A DNA stretch of 64,000 nt. Origin: Roseimicrobium gellanilyticum (lineage in GTDB: Bacteria; Verrucomicrobiota; Verrucomicrobiia; Verrucomicrobiales; Verrucomicrobiaceae). The DNA is taken from the NCBI RefSeq assembly GCF_003315205.1, contig NZ_QNRR01000003.1, positions 62,001 through 126,000 of the forward strand, read 5' to 3'. How positions within the stretch are numbered: position 1 is the first letter of the stretch; every line of letters starts with the position of its first letter. The translations under genes and the position numbers were made by a program. This document shows, one piece after another, positions 30,043 through 39,000 of the stretch. A model generated the notes under the pieces. That model saw only the letters and a list, made by a program, of their open reading frames with translations, made no database searches and had not been told where the DNA came from.

Positions 30043-30909
30043 TCAAAACATGACGGAGAACCCCATGAAAACGAGGTCGTTTTCATGCTCGCCGCCGCGC
30101 AGGAATTCGACGCCGGTCTCCAGCTCGACCCGCTCACTGAGCTTCACTGCTGGCGTGATGGCGATGGCATGGCGAGTCTCCTTCTCGAACCACATCGCAG
30201 CATAACGAAGGTTCAATTCCAGCCACTCGTTGATTTCCCAAGCTACCTCCACCGCCACCGTATCCCTGACAAAGCCGTCGTTATTCTCATAGGCGGCGAA
30301 GTGTGTCATATCCGTCAGGCCTACATGTGTCTCCACGCCCTCGGGATTCCTGTTGTAGAAGGAATGGCTGGCCAGAAGCGTCACGGACACCTCGCCAACT
30401 TCCCATGTGATCCCGCCGAGTAGCATCAGATGGCGCATGGTTTCCAACTCGTCCGACTCTTCCACCACAGACCTCGCCCGCGCATAGGAAGGGCCGAAGA
30501 ACACAGACAACGACCGCTCCTCGCCCAGAGCAAACTTCTTCGTGCCCCGCAGACCCGTCCCCACCGCCTGCAATCGCTCCACTTCAGGATAAACAAACCC
30601 GAAGACCTCCACTGCCAGTTCACCGGGGAATTCGTAAATCAACTCTGCATTGAAATAGGACACCTCCGTGGCGCCCAGTTCCTCACGCTGGGCGTGGGCT
30701 CCCAGACCGAGGTGCAACTCCTCCCCCAGCGCCACCACGGCCCCTAGGCCACCATGCCAGTAGCCATGCCTGCCGATGTAAAGCTCCGACTCGAGCTCTG
30801 CATTCTCGGGTTCCTTTCCGCCGGCATGTCCCGGAGCCTCTGCAGCCGGAGAGTGGTGATAGACAAGCCAGGCGAGCACACACAGGAGAGCACGGGCGCG
30901 GGTGAGCAT
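30043..30909 (-). CDS. Probable small outer-membrane beta-barrel protein
   Basis: I do not recognise a named family. The 288-residue product has a signal peptide (MLTRARALLCVLAWLVYHHSPAAEA), a short His/Gly/Glu-rich linker, then alternating hydrophobic-polar strands ('GGLGAVVALGEELHLGLGAH', 'TVAVEVAWEINEWLELNLRY') and ends in 'VFMGFSVMF', a terminal Phe typical of outer-membrane barrels. About 10-12 strands fit the length. It is convergent with the DUF4105 gene, 28 bp apart. Confidence 0.7.
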   Translation of the reverse strand: MLTRARALLCVLAWLVYHHSPAAEAPGHAGGKEPENAELESELYIGRHGYWHGGLGAVVALGEELHLGLGAHAQREELGATEVSYFNAELIYEFPGELAVEVFGFVYPEVERLQAVGTGLRGTKKFALGEERSLSVFFGPSYARARSVVEESDELETMRHLMLLGGITWEVGEVSVTLLASHSFYNRNPEGVETHVGLTDMTHFAAYENNDGFVRDTVAVEVAWEINEWLELNLRYAAMWFEKETRHAIAITPAVKLSERVELETGVEFLRGGEHENDLVFMGFSVMF

Positions 30910-31116
30910 CTTGTGGGTTTTTCTAGCAGGGCCGGAGGGAGCGTGGCAAACTTTTCCTAAAGGAATGCTTCCAGCGCTCCATGTCCGTCCATTTGCCTTG
31001 ACTCCATCAAGCCAAACACCAATTCTTGCCTTTGCTCGACACGCCTAAGTGTGAGGTCACCTTCCAGAGACGGTGAGCGGAAGGACCAACAGATACAACG
31101 GTGAGATCCATCTCCC

Positions 31117-32388
31117 ATGAACTCCACGCCTCTCAGGCCCATTATCATATGCAAGGTCGCGATAACCTTCCTCTTCGTCATCTGCATTTCACCCGGGCAG
31201 TCTGCAGGTGGATATAAGATTGGCGTGATTCTCGCGACATCCGGTCCGGCCAGCGAAATTGGTCAGCCGGAAGAGAAGATACTCAGGGCACTGATGTCCT
31301 ATGGAGAACTCCAATCTGGCGCTGGCAGGGTCACGTTGGAGTACCGGGACTCTGAAGGTAAGCCTGAGAGAGCCCTGGAATACCTGGAGCAATTCAGCAA
31401 GGACCCAAAAGTTCTCGCCGTCATCGGCCCCAGCACCTCCGGCGAGGCCATACCATTGGCACGCAAGGCCGCAGAGTATCAGCTTCCCCTGCTCGCACTG
31501 GCTGCCAGCAAGAAGATCACGCAACATCCCGAAGACCCTTCACGAACCAATCCCTGGGTCTTCCAATTTGCCCAAAACGATGCACTGGCAGCGCAAAAGC
31601 TGGTGACGACGCTGGCGTCTCAATCAGGGAGCACACAGAAGATAGCGTTCCTCTATTCCGAGGACGGATTTGGAAAAAGTGGCGCAGAAGTATTCCAGGA
31701 GGCAGCGAAGCGCGCATCCGCCATCCAGGTTGAGGACGGAGCCGGAAAGAGTGGTGCAGAAGTTTTCCAGGAGGTGGCGAAGCGCGCATCCGCCATCCAG
31801 GTGGCTCACCATGCGAGCTATCCTCCTGACCTGCCCCATCCAGAGGCTGTCATCAACGCCATTCCGAGTGAAGCCTCTGCCGTGGTGCTATGGGGCACCA
31901 CCCCGGGACCGGCCCTACTGGTGGCGGCCATGCGCAAAACAAAGCCGAATATCCCCATCTATCTCAGTCATGGAAATGCATCACCTGCATTCCTCAAGGC
32001 GGTGGGACCGGCGGGAGAAGGAGTCATCCTGATGGGCTCACGCGTGCTGTTGCCTCTCGACGCCAGCAAGGATGGCAGCACCGAAAGGGACAAGGCCATT
32101 CATGTCTTCCAGAGGTTTTGGGCCCTGCGATTCGATTCTCCGCCCTCGCATTTCGCCGGGCATGCCAGGGATGCACTGTATTCCGCTTTGCTTGCCATAG
32201 AGGCCAGCAGCTCACCCGTTTCCAGAGACCAGATTCTCGCGGCCCTTGAATCACTCGGCACGTTTACCGGCGTCACCGGCAACTTCCGTTTCACTCCCGA
32301 CGATCACGCAGGCCTGGATCAATCCGCCCTGGAAGTGTTCGTGGTACGCGACGGTCGCTTTGCCATCCTCGATGCGAAGAAGCGCTAG
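31117..32388 (+). CDS. Periplasmic ligand-binding protein (Peripla_BP_6 type) with internal duplication
   Basis: The 423-residue product has a signal-like N-terminus (IIICKVAITFLFVICISPGQS) followed by a type 1 periplasmic-binding fold: 'IGVILATSGPASEIGQPEEK', 'VLAVIGPSTSGEAIPLARKA', 'QKIAFLYSEDGFGKSGAEVF' and 'AVVLWGTTPGPALLVAAM'. This is the branched-chain amino acid / Leu-Ile-Val binding class. No ABC permease or ATPase gene is adjacent, so it may serve a distant transporter or a sensor. Residues 182-205 are repeated in tandem as 206-229, which lengthens the helix after the 'SEDGFGKSG' strand. A small hairpin (CATCCT/AGGATG, 32426-32440) lies past the stop. Confidence 0.88.
   Translation: MNSTPLRPIIICKVAITFLFVICISPGQSAGGYKIGVILATSGPASEIGQPEEKILRALMSYGELQSGAGRVTLEYRDSEGKPERALEYLEQFSKDPKVLAVIGPSTSGEAIPLARKAAEYQLPLLALAASKKITQHPEDPSRTNPWVFQFAQNDALAAQKLVTTLASQSGSTQKIAFLYSEDGFGKSGAEVFQEAAKRASAIQVEDGAGKSGAEVFQEVAKRASAIQVAHHASYPPDLPHPEAVINAIPSEASAVVLWGTTPGPALLVAAMRKTKPNIPIYLSHGNASPAFLKAVGPAGEGVILMGSRVLLPLDASKDGSTERDKAIHVFQRFWALRFDSPPSHFAGHARDALYSALLAIEASSSPVSRDQILAALESLGTFTGVTGNFRFTPDDHAGLDQSALEVFVVRDGRFAILDAKKR
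31660..31803 (+). repeat. In-frame 72-bp tandem duplication inside the ligand-binding protein
   Basis: Copy 1 (31660-31731) and copy 2 (31732-31803) encode 24 residues each, beginning EDGFGKSGAEVF and EDGAGKSGAEVF and both ending KRASAIQV. They differ at a few bases, mainly third positions plus Phe/Ala and Ala/Val changes, so the duplication is not recent but the frame is kept. Confidence 0.95.
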
Positions 32389-32430
32389 AGTCGGCTGCGC
32401 TTTTCCGCACCTTTTTAGCCCAAGGCATCC

Positions 32431-32652
32431 TCAGAGGATGACCATACGATATCGATATGCGTCGTTGCGCCTTATCTCAATACCACATGAATCTCGGCCA
32501 CCCTCAATCGTCACCACCACATCCTTCCGCTGTCGTAGGCGCTCCAGAACAGCCTGGCAGCTGATGCCCTCCGCATGGAGGGCGCTCGTCTTCGGCCCGC
32601 TCCATTCAATTCCACAGGTCAGGGGAGGAACATGGACACCTTGGCCAGGTAA
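32431..32652 (-). pseudogene. Coding remnant without a start codon
   Basis: An open frame of 73 codons reads 'GIEWSGPKTSALHAEG', 'SCQAVLERLRQRKDVVVTIE' and 'CGIEIRRNDAYRYRMVIL' before TGA. The composition is protein-like, but no ATG, GTG or TTG begins it. It starts inside the end of the Imm74-like ORF in another frame. It is either a frameshifted extension of that ORF or a truncated second gene. No family recognised. Confidence 0.4.
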
Positions 32653-32926
32653 TCACTATGTCATATCCCTGAAACTTGAATGCCGCTCTCACGTTCTCAA
32701 TTACTCGCTCTCGATCTGCCAGACTAAAAGGTTTGATGTGGTGGGGGGCTTGCCAGTGATTGATGGAGTCCTTGTAAACAACCATGCCGCTTGCCCCGGA
32801 AAGCACTTCGGAATCGATGCGGAGTGTTCTTCCTGCTTCGGAATAAAGAATGCCCGTTCTGCCGAGCACCTCCACAGAGAAGCCTTCTGTACTCTTATAG
32901 AGATTGGGACGTGGACTGCTAAACAT
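32606..32926 (-). CDS. Imm74-like immunity protein, possibly truncated or frameshifted
   Basis: The 106-residue product reads 'GILYSEAGRTLRIDSEVLSG', then 'GMVVYKDSINHWQAPHHIKP' and 'ADRERVIENVRAAFKFQGYD'. This resembles Imm74 immunity proteins of polymorphic toxin systems, which have a Gly-Glu-rich strand, a 'vvY..Si..W.pPh' core and an 'i...i....' helix. The tail after 'GYDIVIT' looks non-native, and a protein-like frame continues in another phase (down to 32431), so a frameshift is possible. A 41-codon GTG-started ORF upstream (33044 to 32919) ends over its start codon. No toxin gene is visible. Confidence 0.45.
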   Translation of the reverse strand: MFSSPRPNLYKSTEGFSVEVLGRTGILYSEAGRTLRIDSEVLSGASGMVVYKDSINHWQAPHHIKPFSLADRERVIENVRAAFKFQGYDIVITWPRCPCSSPDLWN

Positions 32927-33044
32927 AAGTTTTGGTACCGGCGCAGACGTCGATCGTCACATTGACATAGATCATCCTGGGAATGTAGAGATGACGGAAC
33001 GAAGCCTGTTTCAGGTCAACTTCGGCTCCAGCAATCAGCAGCAC
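32919..33044 (-). other. 41-codon ORF overlapping the Imm74-like start
   Basis: A GTG-started frame encodes 'LLIAGAEVDLKQASFRHLYI' then 'PRMIYVNVTIDVCAGTKTYV' and stops five bases inside the next ORF. The overlap looks like coupling of two genes. It may be the 3' remnant of a larger gene. No family recognised. Confidence 0.25.
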
Positions 33045-33109
33045 CTACACGTCGCCGCACGCCGATGCAAGTTCTCGCCTATGCTCATGGAACTCCGTCA
33101 ACCCAATGA

Positions 33110-33304
33110 CGCTTTGAAGCGCTTGCCTCGGAACTACGCAAGCAACACCTCGAGGAAGCTCACAAGCGTCTGCGACTCGCAATTGAACACCGGGATCAGG
33201 TTACACCAAACTCGACGCTTTTGCTGACCGAACCTGAACCGAGTTCGTTGGAACCACGACATCCGAACTTTGGATTCACTACAGTGGCAACCAGCCCTCG
33301 GTAA
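33110..33304 (+). pseudogene. Coding remnant on the plus strand
   Basis: A 64-codon frame without a start reads 'RFEALASELRKQHLEEAHKR', 'LRLAIEHRDQVTPNSTLLL' and 'TEPEPSSLEPRHPNFGFTTV'. It is separated by one in-frame TGA (33107-33109) from 'MQVLAYAHGTPSTQ' upstream. The amphipathic Glu/Lys/Arg/Leu pattern looks coding. It is probably a decayed gene; family unknown. Confidence 0.35.
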
Positions 33305-33500
33305 TGTCGAGCATGGCCTCACCGACGAGGTAGTGGATGACCGAGAAACCGAACTTGCGCCGTTAATCTTGCGCTCCCTGTGGCCAACGATTTTCATGCT
33401 GGCCCGTGGGGTTTTGCAGCAGCCCTCTGAGCACAGCCAAGTCGACTCCGAGAGCGGCAAGGAGCGTGAAGAACGGGTACCCACGCACCTCTTCCCAGTA
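33279..33500 (-). pseudogene. Decayed gene with in-frame stop codons
   Basis: The minus strand reads 'YWEEVRGYPFFTLLAALGVD', 'LAVLRGLLQNPTGQHENRW', TAA (33365-33363), then in the same frame 'RRKFGFSVIHYLVGEAMLDI' and 'TEGWLPL' before a stop. A TAG (33503-33501) sits just upstream, preceded in frame by 'SLVVACSFW'. Both stops could be glutamine codons changed by C to T. Protein-like sequence on both sides of a stop marks a pseudogene. The family is not recognised. Confidence 0.5.
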
Positions 33501-33666
33501 CTACCAAAAACTACAAGCGACCACCAATGATTGCTTCGAAAATAGACCTAGACACACATAAGGAATCACCGGTGACAGCTAAAAGGCCGAGTACCCCTTA
33601 AGCTGAATACCTATGTAATTACCACGCAATGACATGACAAGGTGGAGGGGTCACTCCCCCGAACCG

Positions 33667-34197
33667 ATGATCACTCCCAAAGCTAACTTCAAGACTGATG
33701 GTGGCGCCACACTGGTGGAACTTGTCGTCACAGTTGGCATCTTGGTGACGATGATGGTCCCCGTACTGGGACTCCTCTCGTCTGCCGTCGATACCAGCGG
33801 CAAGGCAGCGTCGATGACGATCTCAGCAAGAATTGCATCCCGTCTTGTTGGTGAGGTCCAGCAAGGGGACTGGTCGAGTATTCAGAACTGGAGCAATCGC
33901 GAGGTCTTCCTGGACTACCAAGGGCAGGAGTTGAAGGATGTTGGGGAACAGGCCAATGCCGTCTATGCAGCCCGTGTGCAACTAGGACCGCAAACCGGCG
34001 TTGTCCTTGGCACGAATAATCCTGCCGGAGCAAATCCATCCCAGAGGAGAGTCGTTGTATTGGTCGCGTCAGGTAGTCCGCTACAGGCGAAGGAACTGCT
34101 TGATCAAGCACAGGCTGCACTGGATGCGGGCAAACCCCTTCCCAGGGACGTCCGCATCAGTCGCACACTACTCGTAAACCTCGAAAAAGCCCTCTAG
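33667..34197 (+). CDS. Verru_Chthon cassette protein B (GspI-like pseudopilin)
   Basis: The start at 33667 gives MITPKANFKTDGGATLVELV, a short basic leader and a prepilin-peptidase site Gly^Ala-Thr-Leu-Val-Glu with Glu at +5. An ATG at 33634 would lengthen the leader by 11 residues. The N-terminal helix continues 'VTVGILVTMMVPVLGLL', and the rest (176 residues in all) is a small globular domain with 'RRVVVLVASGSPLQAKEL'. It is the first gene of a B-C-D-A set that matches the verrucomicrobial cassette families (TIGR02598/02599/02596/02600). The size and helix fit a minor pseudopilin of GspI type. The next gene follows after 7 bp. Confidence 0.8.
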   Translation: MITPKANFKTDGGATLVELVVTVGILVTMMVPVLGLLSSAVDTSGKAASMTISARIASRLVGEVQQGDWSSIQNWSNREVFLDYQGQELKDVGEQANAVYAARVQLGPQTGVVLGTNNPAGANPSQRRVVVLVASGSPLQAKELLDQAQAALDAGKPLPRDVRISRTLLVNLEKAL

Positions 34198-34204
34198 GAG
34201 AACC

Positions 34205-35293
34205 ATGCGCACGGGAGGAAATGCACGCTCAAAGACGCGGGCGACAACAGCACCTGACACAGGATTCACTCTCATCGAACTCCTGCTCAGCATCACCATC
34301 CTTTCGGTGGTGATGCTTATCACCATGTCCCTTCTGAACGCCTCATTAGGGCAGCTTCGAATCTCGGAGGCGCGGTTCGGCCAATTCAGGGAGGTACAGG
34401 CTGCATTCGACACGATGCGCCTTCGCCTCGCAGGCTGTGAGATCAATCCTTTTTATGACTACGAGTACAAGAACGAAGACATGAATTCCGTGCCCATCGG
34501 GTACAAGCTCAAATCGGATCTCCATTTTGTCACCGGCCCCGTGATGGCGGGTGAATTTCCACTGCTGATATCAGGAAATCACAACGGACACGGCATCTTC
34601 TTCCACGGTACCTTCGGCATGACGAATGAGACTGACTGGAAGGGACTTGGCACCTTGATGAATAGCTGGGGATATTACCTGGAATTCGGAGATGATACGA
34701 GCGCCAGGGCTGACTTCTTGAACAGCGAGAATGTTCCCAAGAGATATCGCTATCGCCTGAAGGAGCTCCAGGTTCCAGCGGAGCTGATGCGGACATACGC
34801 TGCCAAGCTGAACGCTGGAAGCTCGCGCGAGGACATCTTCGCATGGTTCCGGGATTCCCTGCAGGCTCCTGAAAACGTGCACACAGTGGCGGAGAACATC
34901 GCCGCATTTGTTGTCACGCCGCTTGTCCCTGCCGACAGCAGGAATTCCAATGGCGCGCTCATTGGTGAGAATGGATTAGCCCCCACGTATTACTACGACA
35001 CTCGAAACTACCAGCATGCCAGGACGAACGTTGCAGAGGTCACGCGACACCGCCTGCCACCTCTGCTGAGACTCACGCTCGTCGCGTTGGATGAGGTTTC
35101 CGCCACGAAGCTGGAGGAACTTAATGGGCAAAACAAGCCCGACCTTGGAGTCGACTCGCTGTTCGCGGACGCCACCAGGTACAATGAAGACATTCAGTCT
35201 CTGGAAGCGCGGCTTCAACAGATGAAGCTCAACTATCGCGTCTTCAGCACCACCGTCCGTCTCAGGAACGCGAGGTGGATCAATACCTATTAG
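34205..35293 (+). CDS. Verru_Chthon cassette protein C (GspJ-like pseudopilin)
   Basis: The 362-residue product has a basic leader and the prepilin motif 'TGFTLIELLLSITILSVVML' (cleavage after Gly, Glu at +5). A long globular domain follows with 'AAFDTMRLRLAGCEINPFYD', 'GHGIFFHGTFGMT' and 'RHRLPPLLRLTLVALDE', the last pattern being typical of GspJ/TIGR02599 proteins. An AGGAG sits across the previous stop codon four bases before the ATG, so the two genes are probably coupled. It is likely exported and assembled in a pseudopilus tip with proteins B, D and A. Confidence 0.88.
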   Translation: MRTGGNARSKTRATTAPDTGFTLIELLLSITILSVVMLITMSLLNASLGQLRISEARFGQFREVQAAFDTMRLRLAGCEINPFYDYEYKNEDMNSVPIGYKLKSDLHFVTGPVMAGEFPLLISGNHNGHGIFFHGTFGMTNETDWKGLGTLMNSWGYYLEFGDDTSARADFLNSENVPKRYRYRLKELQVPAELMRTYAAKLNAGSSREDIFAWFRDSLQAPENVHTVAENIAAFVVTPLVPADSRNSNGALIGENGLAPTYYYDTRNYQHARTNVAEVTRHRLPPLLRLTLVALDEVSATKLEELNGQNKPDLGVDSLFADATRYNEDIQSLEARLQQMKLNYRVFSTTVRLRNARWINTY

Positions 35294-35333
35294 TCCGGCA
35301 CGTCCGGTCGCGTGCTCAGTCTGTACCGTCGAT

Positions 35334-36029
35334 ATGCACTTTCATTTCTCCAGATCCATCAAGGCTCTTCAGCGAGGGCTCTGTGGCCGCCTTCGGGCGC
35401 CGGGGTTCACCCTCGTGGAGATCCTGATCGTGATCACCGTCATGTTACTCCTGCTTACCATCGCAGGTACTGGTGCCAGCGGCATGCTCGACACCCTCCG
35501 AATGAAGGAAGGCATGGCAACCATGCGCGACACCATGGAGCAGGCGAGACAGGCTGCCATCATCTCAAATCGAGAGGTCATTGTGCGCATCTACAAGACA
35601 AGGAATGAATTCGGTGAAGAGTTCTGGCGAGGCCTCGAGCTTGGTGTCATGAAGCTCGTGACAGATCCAGATGCGCCGGGATACGAGAACCCCTCTGCTC
35701 CGGGATACAAGCCCAAGTTCGAGCGTGTGCGCGCGGTGGAAAATCTTCCCGGAGGTCTGGCGTTCCATCCTTCACCCAATTATTCCCTACTACTGGACAG
35801 CTCGCAGACGGAGCTTGAGAAGGGCCTTGAACAAGGACCCGATGGTGTTCAGCGTGAATACATCAGCTTTAGATTCAGCCCGGATGGCAGCTGCAATCTT
35901 CCTACGTCCAGAAAGTGGACCCTCACGCTGTTGAAGGCCTCCGACCTGAAGACAGGATCGCTCCCGCCCAACTACGCAACCATGCAGCTCGATCCCGCAA
36001 CGGCACGCGTGCGCATCTATCGCCCATAA
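35334..36029 (+). CDS. Verru_Chthon cassette protein D (GspH-like pseudopilin)
   Basis: The 231-residue product starts MHFHFSRSIKALQRGLCG and has the prepilin motif 'PGFTLVEILIVITVMLLLLT' (cleavage after Gly, Glu at +5). 'MRDTMEQARQAAIISNREVI' follows, a helix-strand arrangement seen in GspH/FimT-like minor pseudopilins and in TIGR02596. The C-terminus ends in 'LDPATARVRIYRP'. It lies 40 bp after protein C and 12 bp before protein A. Order I-J-H-K differs from the classical H-I-J-K of type II secretion operons, but the same four roles seem to be filled. Confidence 0.88.
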   Translation: MHFHFSRSIKALQRGLCGRLRAPGFTLVEILIVITVMLLLLTIAGTGASGMLDTLRMKEGMATMRDTMEQARQAAIISNREVIVRIYKTRNEFGEEFWRGLELGVMKLVTDPDAPGYENPSAPGYKPKFERVRAVENLPGGLAFHPSPNYSLLLDSSQTELEKGLEQGPDGVQREYISFRFSPDGSCNLPTSRKWTLTLLKASDLKTGSLPPNYATMQLDPATARVRIYRP

Positions 36030-36041
36030 AAAAAGCTGACC

Positions 36042-39000
36042 ATGACCCCCTCCATCGTTCCAGCTCATACTCATGCCCTTGCACGTCTACGGGCAGGCAA
36101 AGGCACAGCCCTGCTTCCGACCCTGCTGATCGCAGGCATGCTCACGATCATCGTTGTTCTCTTCTATGGCATGGCAACGGTGCAGATGCGCTCGTCTTCA
36201 GGTGAAGTAGCCACGCATGATGTCGGCACGCTTCAGGACATGGCTTTGAATTCAGCCATTGGCCAGTTGCGCGCAGGCTCGACGGAAGAGAACTCCCTGT
36301 GGATATCGCAGCCGGGAGCACTTCGCACCTATGGTCTCGCGAACGGCATCGCATCACGCATCTATAAGCTATACAGCGCAGGCGAGATGGTGGTGAGCGC
36401 CGCCAGCCTTACAGGAGCCAGCGCACTGAATCTCGAAAACGATCTACCCACGGATTGGAACAGCAAGCCGTCAGTTTACGCGGATCTCAATGAACCGGCC
36501 CTCGACGCATCGGGTGACCTGGTCTTTCCGATTCTTGACCCGCGCGCGATGGACATGGCCAATCCGACCTATCCGGGAAGCAGAACGCCGGAGGGATTTC
36601 GATATTCCACCACTCTTGCGGCCAGTTCCAAGAGCGTCCAAGGGGTGAGGCCCGCCGGGGTGGACCCTTCTTCACAACGGTTGCCCATGCCGGTACGCTG
36701 GGTTTACGTGCTGCGCGACGGGAGCATGGGGGTGATGGAAGATAGTGCGTCGCCGAAGTTCACACCTTTTGTGGGGCATAAACAAGCAAGCGCGGAGAAC
36801 CCGATCGTAGGGCGCCTGGCATTCTGGACGGATGATGAGTCTGCCAAGGTCAATATCAACACGGCTTCCGAAGGACTCTTTTGGGATACCCCGCGGTGCG
36901 TTACCGGGAGGGAGGTCCAATTCGCTGAAAAGCCTCCCGTGCGCAACGAGGTCCAGCGCTTTGGCGGACACCCTGCAACCACATGCCTGAGCACCATCTT
37001 TTATCCAGGTGAGCGGCTACTCCCCCAGCCTGGAGAAATGCTGAAGAAGCTTGAGAATATCTATGCCGTTACTCCGCGTGTGAACGCGGATGCAGGACTA
37101 ATGAAGGGCAACAATGCTCCGGTCACCTTCGACACTGATCGCCTCTATGCTTCCGTGGATGAATTCCTCCTTGAAGATCCCAGCGACGAGTCCGGTGAAG
37201 CAACGAGCTTCAGCAAAAGAGCCGTACAGCAGATGTTTGCAGGTGACGAAGCTCGCCTGAAGAGGCTTCGATTCTTCCTCACGGCGGAAAGCCGCGCTCC
37301 CGAAACGACGGCCAGTGGCATGCCCCGGGTCTCTGTGTGGCCAGTGCACTACAGGCCAGAGGCGCCCAACAACAAACGCACCTCCTTCGACAACGTGTCC
37401 GCATTCGCGAGCACTCTCGGCAAGCACCCCTTCCACTTTCGGCGCAGTGGTGCCGCCTCCAACATGGATGACTTCTCAAACTACTACAATGCGGAAGGCA
37501 CAGACGAATTTGGCTGGGGGATGATTCACAATAACTATCTCGCGCAGTACCTCATCGAAGGCATCAAACTGCCCCGTCAGGGATATGGCAAGTCCATCGC
37601 GGAGAAATACGATGGCCGTTTCACATCCTTTGCTTCGACCCCGTATAACAGTGGCTCTGCAGTGGTGGCCATGTTGGAGTACATACGGCAGACGAATGCC
37701 AACGACAGCACGCACTCGACCAAAAACGTCACCCCCAGAGTGCCCGTGGATGCCTACTCACAGGCATCGGCAAATTGGATTGGCACAGATACGCTCGGTC
37801 AGGTGGCGGCCGTGGACATGAGCTACTACAGTCCACCGCTCAACACCGACAACAAGATTCTCAAGCGCAATCAAGACAATGATGGTCATGATCGCGTGTG
37901 GACCACCGGCATCGGACGGGAGTTCACGGTTTCTGAGTTCGGCCTGGTATTCATCCTCGCTGCAGAGTACCCCTCCGATCCGACCGCGGCCAAGGTGAAT
38001 CCGGCACTTGTGGATCTTCTCAAGCTGCAACGTGGGCAGCGTGCCATCCAGGTGGGGGTGGTGGCAGAGGGATTTGCCCCTGCACAGGGCTACACCATGA
38101 TCGCACCCAGCACCTCGTTCAACGTGACAGGTCTGGAGCATCTGCGCATTACGACGGATGGATTTGGCACGCGCAATACGGGCGGTGCCATCGTGACACC
38201 GCCGTTGGAGCAGGCCCCCGAAGTACGCTGGGGCACCCTGCTGCATAATGTGTCCCACTTGCAGTACCTCTGCGAAATCAAGCCACAAGAATCTCCGCTG
38301 GCCGGCAGAAACACCACCGGCAACTGGTGGACGGGATGGGGCGGCTCAGGTGGATACTGGATGTACGCAGACAGCAATGCCAACGGCGGAGCGGATACTG
38401 CAGCAGTTCCGGATCTGGATGTTGCCGCGGATAGCCTCAGCTCCCCGGCACAATACAGCCGTGGTTATTTTCTCGTTCCAGCGAATGCGACACAGATGAC
38501 AATCTCCAGCGTCCGCGCGGGCAGTCTTGTAGACCGCTGCCTTGAAATCCGTGTGGGCAACCAGCGAAATGGGGACTACTCCAGCCGCAGGTTGCTGGCC
38601 GAAGTGCCTCCCAATATGATCGTGCCCATTCCCGGCAAGCCGCTGGAGTTGGCCAATACCTTCAGCAAACGCTACAAGAACGCACGCACGTTCTCCGGCA
38701 ATCGATTCGCCAAGCCCGAGATCATTGATGGAAATGACGTGGTACGCACTTGGGTGGTGCGGCATGGGGACTATCGCCTCGCCTATCAAAGGTTGCGCGA
38801 AGGAGCAGGCGCCGCTGGCGTGGACGCGAATAAGCGGCTCTTTGTGCCGCATCCCGCATGGGATCCCACCACGCTGGGAGGGACAGGGCTTGTCACGGCC
38901 CAGTTGAAGCCCCAGATCCACGCCTTCACCAAGGCGGGTGGCAAACCCCACAAGACCGGCAAGCCGGGCAGCATGTGGATTCCGGGAGTCGAGTATCCTC

